Shown: one piece after another, positions 26,128 through 34,286 of the stretch
Layout of the letters: every line of letters begins with the position of its first letter
Position numbering within the stretch: the stretch's first letter is position 1
Origin: JBCBGF01 sp038526915
GTDB lineage: Bacteria; Pseudomonadota; Alphaproteobacteria; Rhodobacterales; Rhodobacteraceae
Assembly (NCBI GenBank): GCA_038526915.1
Contig: JBCBGF010000004.1
Span: 186,001-250,000, forward strand
Length of the DNA stretch: 64,000 nucleotides
Direction of reading: 5' to 3'
Made by a program: the position numbers and the translations under genes
Notes under the pieces: generated by a model
The model's database searches: none
The model's input: the letters and a program-made list of their open reading frames with translations, nothing else
What the model was told of the DNA's origin: nothing

Positions 26128-26876
26128 GTCAAAGCGTCAAAGATCAGCTTGCTGCCCGCCGCGACCAGCAGAACATAGGTGATCGCAAAAAACACCGCCT
26201 CCGGCACCAGCCGGTGCGCCAGCACCCCGAGCCAGGCCCCAATCAACGCCGCAGGCACCAGAACGAGATTGGCGGCCAGGGTCTCAGCCGTGAAAATCCC
26301 CAAAAACGCGTAGGGCACGAATTTCAGGATATTGACCGCAAAGAAGGTCAGCACGGTCGTGGCCTGATAGGTTGTTTTGGCAAGCCCGCGCGACAGCAGG
26401 TACATCGCCACGGGCGGGCCGCCTGCATGGCTCACAAAACTCGTGAACCCCGCGATCATCCCCGTCGTCAGCCCAACCCCTTTGCCCAGCGCCAGGTTCT
26501 GCGTGCGGATCAGCCCGCGCGACCGCGCAATCTGGTAGGCGACAAATGCAAGTGAGATCGCACCGATCAGAAACCGCAGGACGTCTGCATTGGCAAGCTG
26601 GTACAGGACAGCCCCCAACGCCACGCCCGGCACAGCGCCGGTCATTAACAGCTTCGCGTCCGGCAAGCTCCAACGCTTCCAATATGGGCGCAGGGTTGCC
26701 GCATCGATCACCATCAACAGCGGCAGCAGGATCCCAAGCGCCAGCGCCGGGTCAATAACCAGCGCCAGGAGGGGTGTTGCGGCAAAGGACGCACCTGATC
26801 CAAAACCAGCTTTCGAAATGCCCGCGAAAACCACCGCCGGGATCGCAACAAGGTAAAAGACAGGATCGCTTAGCAC
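26124..26876 (-). CDS. Sulfite exporter TauE/SafE family protein
   Basis: Membrane protein of 250 residues with about eight spans. The family glycine motif appears as GISKAGFGSGASFAATPLLA near the N-terminus and GMIAGFTSFVSHAGGPPVAM in the middle. GTG 26876 is used because it places the first membrane helix at the N-terminus and has AAAGGTC upstream; the longer frame adds a hydrophilic, Cys-rich segment that looks artefactual. The substrate is unknown. It differs clearly from the 3490 paralogue. Divergent from mdh. Confidence 0.85.
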   Translation of the reverse strand: MLSDPVFYLVAIPAVVFAGISKAGFGSGASFAATPLLALVIDPALALGILLPLLMVIDAATLRPYWKRWSLPDAKLLMTGAVPGVALGAVLYQLANADVLRFLIGAISLAFVAYQIARSRGLIRTQNLALGKGVGLTTGMIAGFTSFVSHAGGPPVAMYLLSRGLAKTTYQATTVLTFFAVNILKFVPYAFLGIFTAETLAANLVLVPAALIGAWLGVLAHRLVPEAVFFAITYVLLVAAGSKLIFDALT

Positions 26877-27010
26877 GCAGTGACCTTTCGCTACCTTTCC
26901 TATAGCGCCCCACAAAACGCCCCCGCAATCTGCCGCAGACGCGCACCCTTGCGCGGGGCTTGATCCCTGCGCTACCCATCGCGCCAGATCCACCAAACCG
27001 GAGAATTCTG

Positions 27011-27973
27011 ATGGCCAGACCCAAAATCGCCCTCATCGGCGCGGGACAAATCGGCGGCACGCTTGCGCATCTCGCAGCCCTTAAGGAGCTTGGCGATGTC
27101 ATCTTGTTCGACATTGCCGACGGCATCCCCCAGGGCAAAGCGCTCGACATCGCCGAAAGCGGACCATCGGAAGGCTTTGACGCCGAGATGACCGGGACCA
27201 ACGATTACGCCGATATCGCGGGCGCCGATGTCTGCATCGTCACCGCCGGTGTCCCCCGCAAACCGGGGATGAGCCGGGATGACCTGTTGGGCATCAACCT
27301 CAAGGTCATGAAATCGGTGGGCGAGGGCATCGCCAAGAACGCGCCCAACGCCTTTGTCATCTGCATCACCAACCCGCTTGACGCGATGGTCTGGGCCTTG
27401 CGAGAGTTCTCGGGCCTGCCGCATGAAAAGGTCGTCGGCATGGCCGGTGTGCTAGACAGCGCCCGCTTTCGCCACTTCCTGTCGCTTGAGTTTGAAGTGT
27501 CGATGAAAGACGTCACGGCCTTCGTCCTCGGCGGCCACGGCGACACGATGGTGCCGCTGGCGCGCTACTCCACCGTCGCGGGCATCCCGCTGCCCGATCT
27601 CGTCACCATGGGCTGGACCACGCAGGACAAACTTGACGCCATTATCCAGCGCACCCGTGACGGCGGCGCGGAAATCGTGGGCCTTCTGAAAACCGGCTCA
27701 GCCTTCTACGCCCCCGCCACCAGCGCGATCGAGATGGCCGAAGCCTATCTCAAGGACCAGAAACGCGTCCTGCCCTGCGCCGCCTATTGTGATGGCGAGT
27801 TCGGGCTTAAGGGCATGTATGTGGGTGTGCCCACCGTGATTGGCGCGGGAGGCATCGAAAAGGTCATCGACATCAAGCTCAGCTCGGACGAGCAGGCGAT
27901 GTTCGACAAATCGGTCGACGCGGTGAAGGGCCTCGTCGAGGCGTGCAAAGGGATCGACACAACCCTCGCCTGA
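27011..27973 (+). CDS. mdh: Malate dehydrogenase
   Basis: NAD-dependent oxidation of malate to oxaloacetate, LDH-like bacterial type of 320 residues. Visible are GAGQIGGTLAH (NAD fold), VTAGVPRKPGMSRDDLL (substrate Arg pair), CITNPLDAMVWALREFSG and LGGHGDTMVPLARYS with the catalytic His. GGAG precedes ATG 27011; upstream in-frame codons are not needed by the family. It ends in a strong terminator, so it is transcribed separately from sucCD although adjacent. Confidence 0.98.
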   Translation: MARPKIALIGAGQIGGTLAHLAALKELGDVILFDIADGIPQGKALDIAESGPSEGFDAEMTGTNDYADIAGADVCIVTAGVPRKPGMSRDDLLGINLKVMKSVGEGIAKNAPNAFVICITNPLDAMVWALREFSGLPHEKVVGMAGVLDSARFRHFLSLEFEVSMKDVTAFVLGGHGDTMVPLARYSTVAGIPLPDLVTMGWTTQDKLDAIIQRTRDGGAEIVGLLKTGSAFYAPATSAIEMAEAYLKDQKRVLPCAAYCDGEFGLKGMYVGVPTVIGAGGIEKVIDIKLSSDEQAMFDKSVDAVKGLVEACKGIDTTLA

Positions 27974-27991
27974 TCCGATGAAACGCAATTG

Positions 27992-28027
27992 AACGGCCCG
28001 GCTTCAGTATTGCAGCCGGGCCGTTTT
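27992..28027 (+). terminator. Rho-independent terminator after mdh
   Basis: AACGGCCCGGCT (27992-28003) pairs perfectly with AGCCGGGCCGTT (28014-28025), 12 bp with a 10 nt loop, followed by TTGATTT. It starts 19 nt after the mdh stop and separates mdh from the sucC leader. Confidence 0.92.
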
Positions 28028-28041
28028 GATTTCGAATGCCT

Positions 28042-28049
28042 GTGATCAC
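28042..28049. promoter_or_regulatory. GTGATCAC palindrome, distal site of the sucC leader
   Basis: TGTGATCACA at 28041-28050 is a perfect 10 bp palindrome, 58 bp upstream of the tandem pair at 28100 and directly after the mdh terminator. It could be an auxiliary operator that allows looping. Confidence 0.55.
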
Positions 28050-28099
28050 AACATGGCCCTTCGCTTTCGAATCAGTCCGAGGACCTCGCAAGCCCTATT

Positions 28100-28128
28100 G
28101 TGATCACACCATTTAAACGTGTGATCAC
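28100..28128. promoter_or_regulatory. Tandem GTGATCAC pair upstream of sucC
   Basis: GTGATCAC occurs at 28100-28107 and 28121-28128, again exactly 21 bp apart, with the AT-rich CCATTTAAAC between them, 108-136 nt upstream of the sucC start. Identical spacing at sdhC implies one regulator acting on both operons. Confidence 0.65.
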
Positions 28129-28235
28129 GTTAGTCAGATTTTTCCCTGCATTTCCGGCACTGCGACGAAAAGACGTTTAGATTCCGCTGTATCCCATGGC
28201 ATGCACAAAAAAACAGCCGCAATGGGACAGTCTTT

Positions 28236-29429
28236 ATGAACATCCACGAATACCAGGCCAAGGCGCTTCTGCGCAGCTATGGGGCCCCCGTGTCGGACGG
28301 CCGCGTCGTATTGAAGGCCGAAGAGGCGAAAACCGCGGCTGGCGAAATGGACGGGCCACTGTGGGTCGTCAAAGCGCAAATCCACGCCGGTGGCCGCGGC
28401 AAGGGCAGCTTCAAGGAAGCCGACGCGGGCGACAAGGGCGGCGTACGTCTGGCCAAATCTGTGGAAGAGGCCGCTTCTGAAGCCAAAAAGATGCTGGGCC
28501 GCACCCTCGTGACCCACCAGACCGGCCCCGCGGGCAAGCAGGTTAACCGCATCTATATCGAAGACGGCTCCGGCATCGAGACCGAGATGTACCTCGCCCT
28601 TTTGGTCGACCGGCAAACCAGCCGCGTGAGCTTTGTCTGCTCCACCGAAGGCGGCATGGACATCGAGGAAGTCGCGGCAGAGACGCCAGAAAAGATCCTG
28701 TCCTTCAGCGTGGACCCAGCGACAGGCTACCAGCCCTATCACGGCCGCCGCATCGCCTTCATGCTGGGCCTCACCGGCAATCAGGTGAAGCAATGCGTCA
28801 AGCTGATGGGCACGCTCTACCAGCTCTTCATGGACAAGGACATGGAGATGCTCGAGATCAACCCCCTGATCGTCACCGACAAGGGCGACCTCAAGTGCCT
28901 CGACGCCAAGATGGGCTTTGACGGCAACGCGGTCTACCGCCACGCCGATATCGCCGAGTTGCGCGACACGACCGAGGAAGACCCCAAAGAGTTGGAGGCG
29001 TCGAAATACGACCTCAACTACATCGCGCTTGACGGGGAAATCGGCTGCATGGTGAACGGCGCAGGGCTGGCCATGGCGACGATGGACATCATCAAGCTTT
29101 ACGGCTCAGAGCCCGCCAACTTCCTCGACGTGGGCGGCGGCGCGACGAAGGAAAAGGTCACCGAGGCGTTCAAGATCATCACCTCCGACCCGCAGGTCAA
29201 AGGCATCCTCGTCAACATCTTCGGCGGCATCATGCGCTGCGACATCATTGCCGAGGGCGTGATCGCCGCAGTGAAAGAGGTGGGCCTTGAGGTGCCGCTG
29301 GTCGTGCGCCTCGAAGGCACAAACGTCGAACAGGGCAAGGAGATCATCGCGACCTCCGGCCTCAACGTGATCGCCGCGGATAACCTGAAAGACGGGGCGG
29401 AGAAGATCGTGAAGGCGGTGAAGGGGTAA
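28236..29429 (+). CDS. sucC: Succinyl-CoA synthetase (ADP-forming) beta subunit
   Basis: Nucleotide-binding subunit of succinyl-CoA synthetase, 397 residues. The N-terminus MNIHEYQAKALLRSYGAPV is the classical start, followed by ATP-grasp features WVVKAQIHAGGRGKG and EINPLIVTDKGDLKCLDAKM, and the C-terminal ligase domain with NFLDVGGGATKEKV, VNIFGGIMRCDIIAEG and VRLEGTNVEQGKEI. It starts the suc block and is followed after 3 nt by a small membrane protein gene. Confidence 0.98.
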   Translation: MNIHEYQAKALLRSYGAPVSDGRVVLKAEEAKTAAGEMDGPLWVVKAQIHAGGRGKGSFKEADAGDKGGVRLAKSVEEAASEAKKMLGRTLVTHQTGPAGKQVNRIYIEDGSGIETEMYLALLVDRQTSRVSFVCSTEGGMDIEEVAAETPEKILSFSVDPATGYQPYHGRRIAFMLGLTGNQVKQCVKLMGTLYQLFMDKDMEMLEINPLIVTDKGDLKCLDAKMGFDGNAVYRHADIAELRDTTEEDPKELEASKYDLNYIALDGEIGCMVNGAGLAMATMDIIKLYGSEPANFLDVGGGATKEKVTEAFKIITSDPQVKGILVNIFGGIMRCDIIAEGVIAAVKEVGLEVPLVVRLEGTNVEQGKEIIATSGLNVIAADNLKDGAEKIVKAVKG

Positions 29430-29432
29430 TCG

Positions 29433-29714
29433 ATGCCCGACTTAGGGGTCACCGCTGTCTTGGGGGTCATCACGGTGTTTCTGTGGATGATCTACTTCGT
29501 TGCCCGCGCCATGGTCTCCACATTCCGCAAAAGCGAACTGCGGAAATGGCGCGAGGACCGGTTGCAGCGGTGGGGCCTGCCATATCTCGCCGAGCTAGAG
29601 GGGAGCGAACGCCTCCAGCGTTTCGTCACCAATCTCACACTGATAATCGCTTCGATCTTCACCGCTTTTTTCTCAGCGCGTGTGATCGAGCATGCAATAG
29701 AAAGGGCCCAGTAG
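29433..29714 (+). CDS. Small membrane protein between sucC and sucD
   Basis: Protein of 93 residues with two membrane spans: VLGVITVFLWMIYFVARAMV at the N-terminus and TNLTLIIASIFTAFFSARVI near the C-terminus, joined by a basic cytosolic loop (RKSELRKWREDRLQRWG). AAGGGG precedes the ATG. It fits exactly between sucC (3 nt) and sucD (1 nt) without a terminator, so it is made with them. No known family. Confidence 0.7.
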   Translation: MPDLGVTAVLGVITVFLWMIYFVARAMVSTFRKSELRKWREDRLQRWGLPYLAELEGSERLQRFVTNLTLIIASIFTAFFSARVIEHAIERAQ

Positions 29715-29715
29715 A

Positions 29716-30597
29716 ATGGCCGTACTCGTAGACGAAAACACCAAGGTGATCTGCCAGGGCTTCACCGGCTCCCAAGGCACCTTCCACTCCGAACAGGCCA
29801 TCGCCTATGGCACGCAAATGGTCGGCGGCGTGACGCCTGGCAAGGGCGGGATGGAGCATCTGGGCCTGCCCGTCTTCAACTCCTGCCATGAGGCGGTGGA
29901 AAAGACCGGCGCAAATGCCAGCGTGATCTATGTGCCGCCCCCGTTCGCGGCGGACTCGATCCTGGAAGCGCTCGACGCCGAAATCCCGCTCATCTGCTGC
30001 ATCACCGAAGGCATCCCAGTGCTGGACATGATGAAGGTCAAGCGCGCGCTGGAGACCTCCGACAGCATCCTGATCGGCCCCAACTGCCCCGGTGTCATCA
30101 CGCCCGACGCCTGCAAGATCGGCATCATGCCCGGCCACATCCACAAGCGCGGATCGGTGGGCGTCGTGTCCCGTTCGGGCACGCTGACCTATGAGGCGGT
30201 GAAGCAGACCACGGATGTCGGTCTCGGCCAGTCCACCTGCGTCGGCATCGGCGGCGACCCCATCAAGGGGACCGAACACATCGACGTGCTGGAATGGTTC
30301 CTCGCGGATGATGAGACGACCAGCATCATCATGATCGGCGAGATCGGCGGCTCGGCGGAAGAAGAGGCCGCTCAGTTCCTCGCCGATGAGAAGAAGAAGG
30401 GCCGCTGGAAACCCACCGCGGGCTTCATCGCGGGCCGCACCGCCCCCCCGGGTCGCCGCATGGGCCATGCCGGCGCCATTGTCGCGGGCGGCAAGGGCGG
30501 TGCCGATGACAAGATCGAGGCGATGAAATCCGCCGGCATCGTAGTCGCCGACAGCCCGGCTGGGCTGGGTGAGGCTGTGTTGGAAGCGATTGGGTAG
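29716..30597 (+). CDS. sucD: Succinyl-CoA synthetase (ADP-forming) alpha subunit
   Basis: CoA-binding and phosphohistidine subunit, 293 residues. Motifs: CQGFTGSQGTFHSEQAI (CoA binding), CCITEGIPVLDMM, GPNCPGVITPDACKIGIMPG, GGDPIKGTEHIDVLEWF, EIGGSAEEEAAQFL and GRTAPPGRRMGHAGAIV with the His that is phosphorylated. Complete and of standard length. Adjacent to sucC through one small gene. Confidence 0.98.
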   Translation: MAVLVDENTKVICQGFTGSQGTFHSEQAIAYGTQMVGGVTPGKGGMEHLGLPVFNSCHEAVEKTGANASVIYVPPPFAADSILEALDAEIPLICCITEGIPVLDMMKVKRALETSDSILIGPNCPGVITPDACKIGIMPGHIHKRGSVGVVSRSGTLTYEAVKQTTDVGLGQSTCVGIGGDPIKGTEHIDVLEWFLADDETTSIIMIGEIGGSAEEEAAQFLADEKKKGRWKPTAGFIAGRTAPPGRRMGHAGAIVAGGKGGADDKIEAMKSAGIVVADSPAGLGEAVLEAIG

Positions 30598-30598
30598 A

Positions 30599-31306
30599 TT
30601 GGTAACTGAGCGCGGCATACCTCTAGCGACCGCCACAGCACTGTGCGCGGCCATTGCCGCGACCGTTGGTTGGCCCGCAAAGGCCAACCTTCTTGCCGTC
30701 CAAGCGATCGGCATCTGTGAAGAGGCTGCCGACAAATCCGACGTGACTGTCGCGTTGGGCAACTTGGGCTTCCGCGCGCCGGTATCCGGAGACGCGGATG
30801 CCGTTTTCGATCTCACCGTGAAGGTGGGGTATCACCTCACCAGTGGGATTTCGACGCCGCCGGAAGATTTCGCGGACGCGCAGGCCACCTCCGTCGAGAT
30901 GTACGAGGATGCCAAGACCAACCTGTCCTCACTCCTCCGTTTCCCGCTGACCAGCACGGATTTTGGCGACCCGCTTGTTTCATCCGACAAGGATGTTTGG
31001 GTCGAGATCTACGCGCAGGAAGACACGCGTGCGGACGGCGAACTGGTCGAATGCCAGATCACCGCCACACCGTGCGACGCGCTGACGGCGATTGCGCAAG
31101 ACGTTCCCCGTATGATCGAGCCCGATGTTTCGATTTACGATCCCGCGTGGGTCGATGATCGCTTTGCACCTGACCGGGCCGAAACTGGCGGCGTCATGAG
31201 CGCCGCAATCCTCAACCCAGAAATGTTCGAACGCCACTACGGCGACCCGCTCGCCGCCACCCTACGCCTGTATGTACGCAATCGCCCCGCCGGCACAGAC
31301 AACTAG
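30599..31306 (+). CDS. Secreted protein of unknown function between sucD and sucA
   Basis: Roughly 235 residues with a signal-peptide-like start (RGIPLATATALCAAIAATVG, cleavage near AKA). The start is uncertain: TTG 30599 keeps it outside sucD, while GTG 30569 would overlap the sucD end by 29 nt. The mature part has four Cys (GICEEAAD, VECQITATPCDAL) and an acidic, beta-rich look with YDPAWVDDRFAPDRAETGGV. Not recognised. sucA follows after 12 nt, so it is probably part of the suc transcript. Confidence 0.6.
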   Translation: MVTERGIPLATATALCAAIAATVGWPAKANLLAVQAIGICEEAADKSDVTVALGNLGFRAPVSGDADAVFDLTVKVGYHLTSGISTPPEDFADAQATSVEMYEDAKTNLSSLLRFPLTSTDFGDPLVSSDKDVWVEIYAQEDTRADGELVECQITATPCDALTAIAQDVPRMIEPDVSIYDPAWVDDRFAPDRAETGGVMSAAILNPEMFERHYGDPLAATLRLYVRNRPAGTDN

Positions 31307-31318
31307 AGGACCGCTCCG

Positions 31319-34285
31319 ATGACCGAACAGTCCCCCAACGACATCTTCCACGCCTCAAGCTTCATGCAAGGCCACAACGCGGAGTACCTCGATCAGCTCT
31401 ACGCGCGTTACGCCGAGGATCCGAACGCCGTCGACGAGGCATGGCAGAGCTTCTTCCGCCAGCTCGGCGACACCGAGATCGACGCCAAGCGCGAGGCGCA
31501 AGGCCCCAGCTGGGCGCGCACCGACTGGCCGCCCCAACCCAATGACGATCTGACAGCCGCACTCGACGGCCAATGGGGCGATCTGCCCCCCGCGGCTGAG
31601 AAGAAGGCCAGCGACAAGATCAAGGCCAAGGCCGCGGAGAAAGGCGTCGAAGTCACCGACGACCAGATCAAGCAGGCCGTGCTCGACAGTATCCGCGCAC
31701 TGATGATCATCCGCGCCTACCGGATCCGGGGGCACCTCGTGGCCGATCTCGATCCGCTGGGCATGCGCGATCAGACCCCGCATCCCGAGCTTGATCCCAA
31801 ATCCTACGGCTTCACCGAGGCCGACATGGATCGCCCGATCTTCATCGACAAAGTGCTGGGCCTCGACATCGCGTCGATGCGCCAGATCGTCGAGATCGTG
31901 AAACGCACCTACTGCGGCACCTTCGCGCTCCAATACATGCACATCTCGAACCCGCAGGAAGCCGGGTGGCTAAAGGAACGTATCGAGGGCTACGGCAAGG
32001 AAATCGCGTTTACGCGCGAGGGCCGGAAGGCGATCCTGAACAAGCTTGTCGAGGCCGAGGGGTTCGAGAAATTCCTCCACGTCAAATACATGGGCACCAA
32101 GCGCTTCGGCCTCGATGGCGGCGAAAGCCTTGTTCCGGCGATGGAACAGATCATCAAGCGCGGCGGCAACCTCGGCGTAAAAGACATCGTGATCGGCATG
32201 CCCCACCGGGGCCGTCTGTCGGTCCTGGCCAACGTGATGGCCAAACCCTACCGCGCGATCTTCAACGAGTTCCAGGGCGGCAGTTTCAAACCCGAAGACG
32301 TCGACGGATCGGGCGACGTGAAATACCACCTCGGCGCATCCTCGGATCGGGAGTTTGACGGCAACTCCGTCCACCTGTCGCTCACCGCCAACCCCAGCCA
32401 CCTCGAGGCCGTGAACCCCGTCGTCCTCGGGAAGGCGCGCGCCAAGCAGGATCAGAACAGCGACAAGGAGCGGACTACGTGCCTGCCGATTCTCTTGCAC
32501 GGCGATGCCGCGTTTGCGGGCCAAGGCGTAGTTGCCGAGGGCTTCGGCCTCTCGGGCCTACGTGGTCACCGGACCGGCGGGACGATCCATATCGTGGTCA
32601 ACAACCAGATCGGGTTCACCACCGCGCCGCACTTCTCACGCTCTTCGCCCTACCCCACCGATATCGCGCTGATGGTCGAGGCGCCGATCTTCCACGTGAA
32701 CGGCGATGATCCCGAGGCCGTGGTGCATGCCGCAAAGGTCGCCACCGAATTCCGCCAGATGTTTCACAAGGACGTTGTGATCGACATCTTCTGCTACCGC
32801 CGGTTTGGCCATAACGAGGGCGATGAGCCCATGTTCACCAACCCGATCATGTACAAGAAGATCAAGAAGCATAAGACGACGCTGCAGCTTTATACCGAAC
32901 GCCTGGTCCGTGACGGGCTGATCCCCGAGGGCGAGATCGACGATATGAAAACCGCCTTCCAGGCCTATCTGAACGAAGAGTTCGAGGCCGGGAAGGACTT
33001 CAAGCCCAACAAGGCCGACTGGCTGGATGGCCGCTGGAGCCACCTCGACCGCGAAGGCGAAAAGTACCAGCGCGGCAAAACCGCGATCAAAGAAGACACG
33101 ATGGCCGAGGTGGGCGCGGCCCTCACCCGCGCGCCCGAAGGCTTCCCACTGCATAAAACCGTGGCCCGCCTGCTCGAAACGCGGGCCAAGATGTTCGAGA
33201 CCGGCGAAGGGTTCGACTGGGCCACGGCCGAAGCACTCGCCTTTGGATCGCTTCTCACCGAGGGCTACCCGGTGCGCCTCTCGGGCCAGGATTCAACCCG
33301 TGGCACGTTCTCGCAACGCCATTCCGGCCTTGTGAACCAGGACACAGAAGAGCGGTACTACCCCCTAAACCACATCCGCGCGGGCCAGGCAAATTACGAA
33401 GTCATCGACTCGATGCTGTCGGAATACGCGGTGCTCGGTTTCGAATACGGCTACTCGTTGGCCGAACCCAATGCGCTCACCCTGTGGGAAGCACAGTTCG
33501 GTGACTTCGCCAACGGCGCGCAGATCATGTTCGATCAGTTCATCTCATCCGGCGAACGCAAATGGCTGCGGATGAGCGGGCTTGTGATGCTGCTGCCTCA
33601 TGGGTTTGAAGGCCAGGGGCCGGAACACTCCTCCGCCCGGCTTGAACGCTTCCTGCAGATGTGTGCCGAAGACAACTGGATCGTGGCCAACTGCACGACG
33701 CCAGCCAACTACTTCCACATCCTGCGCCGCCAGCTCCACCGCAGCTACCGCAAGCCATTGGTGCTGATGACGCCCAAGTCGCTTCTCCGCCACAAGCTCG
33801 CCGTGTCGGACGCCAAGGACTTCACCAACGGCTCGTCCTTCCACCGCGTGCTGTGGGACGACGCGCAAATGGGCCATAGCGATACGAAGCTCGTTTCCGA
33901 CGACAAGATCAAGCGCGTCGTGATGTGTTCGGGCAAAGTCTACTATGATCTGCTGGAAGAGCGCGACGCGCGCGGCATCGACGACGTTTATCTGATGCGG
34001 ATCGAACAATTCTATCCCTTCCCAGCGCTCAGCCTGGTGAAAGAGATGGAACGCTTCGCCAATGCCGATGTGGTCTGGTGCCAGGAAGAGCCCAAAAACC
34101 AGGGCGGCTGGACGTTCATGGAACCCAACATCGAATGGGTCCTCACCCGGATCGGCGCCAAACACACCCGGCCCACCTATGCCGGCCGCGCCGCCGCGGC
34201 CTCGCCCGCAACAGGGCTCGCCTCGGCGCATAAGGCACAACAAGCAGCGTTGGTGAACGACGCGCTGACACTGGAAGGAAACTGA
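31319..34285 (+). CDS. sucA: 2-oxoglutarate dehydrogenase E1 component
   Basis: Thiamine-diphosphate dependent decarboxylase of the 2-oxoglutarate dehydrogenase complex, 988 residues. N-terminal YLDQLYARYAEDPNAVDEAW is the E2-binding segment. The E1 core shows FLHVKYMGTKRFGLDGGES, GMPHRGRLSVLANVM, LTANPSHLEAVNPVVLGKAR, HGDAAFAGQGVVAEGF, VNNQIGFTT and RRFGHNEGDEPMFTNP. The transketolase C part has RGTFSQRHSGLVNQ and LMLLPHGFEGQGPEHSSARL-like sequence. sucB follows after 1 nt. Confidence 0.98.
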   Translation: MTEQSPNDIFHASSFMQGHNAEYLDQLYARYAEDPNAVDEAWQSFFRQLGDTEIDAKREAQGPSWARTDWPPQPNDDLTAALDGQWGDLPPAAEKKASDKIKAKAAEKGVEVTDDQIKQAVLDSIRALMIIRAYRIRGHLVADLDPLGMRDQTPHPELDPKSYGFTEADMDRPIFIDKVLGLDIASMRQIVEIVKRTYCGTFALQYMHISNPQEAGWLKERIEGYGKEIAFTREGRKAILNKLVEAEGFEKFLHVKYMGTKRFGLDGGESLVPAMEQIIKRGGNLGVKDIVIGMPHRGRLSVLANVMAKPYRAIFNEFQGGSFKPEDVDGSGDVKYHLGASSDREFDGNSVHLSLTANPSHLEAVNPVVLGKARAKQDQNSDKERTTCLPILLHGDAAFAGQGVVAEGFGLSGLRGHRTGGTIHIVVNNQIGFTTAPHFSRSSPYPTDIALMVEAPIFHVNGDDPEAVVHAAKVATEFRQMFHKDVVIDIFCYRRFGHNEGDEPMFTNPIMYKKIKKHKTTLQLYTERLVRDGLIPEGEIDDMKTAFQAYLNEEFEAGKDFKPNKADWLDGRWSHLDREGEKYQRGKTAIKEDTMAEVGAALTRAPEGFPLHKTVARLLETRAKMFETGEGFDWATAEALAFGSLLTEGYPVRLSGQDSTRGTFSQRHSGLVNQDTEERYYPLNHIRAGQANYEVIDSMLSEYAVLGFEYGYSLAEPNALTLWEAQFGDFANGAQIMFDQFISSGERKWLRMSGLVMLLPHGFEGQGPEHSSARLERFLQMCAEDNWIVANCTTPANYFHILRRQLHRSYRKPLVLMTPKSLLRHKLAVSDAKDFTNGSSFHRVLWDDAQMGHSDTKLVSDDKIKRVVMCSGKVYYDLLEERDARGIDDVYLMRIEQFYPFPALSLVKEMERFANADVVWCQEEPKNQGGWTFMEPNIEWVLTRIGAKHTRPTYAGRAAAASPATGLASAHKAQQAALVNDALTLEGN

Positions 34286-34286
34286 C

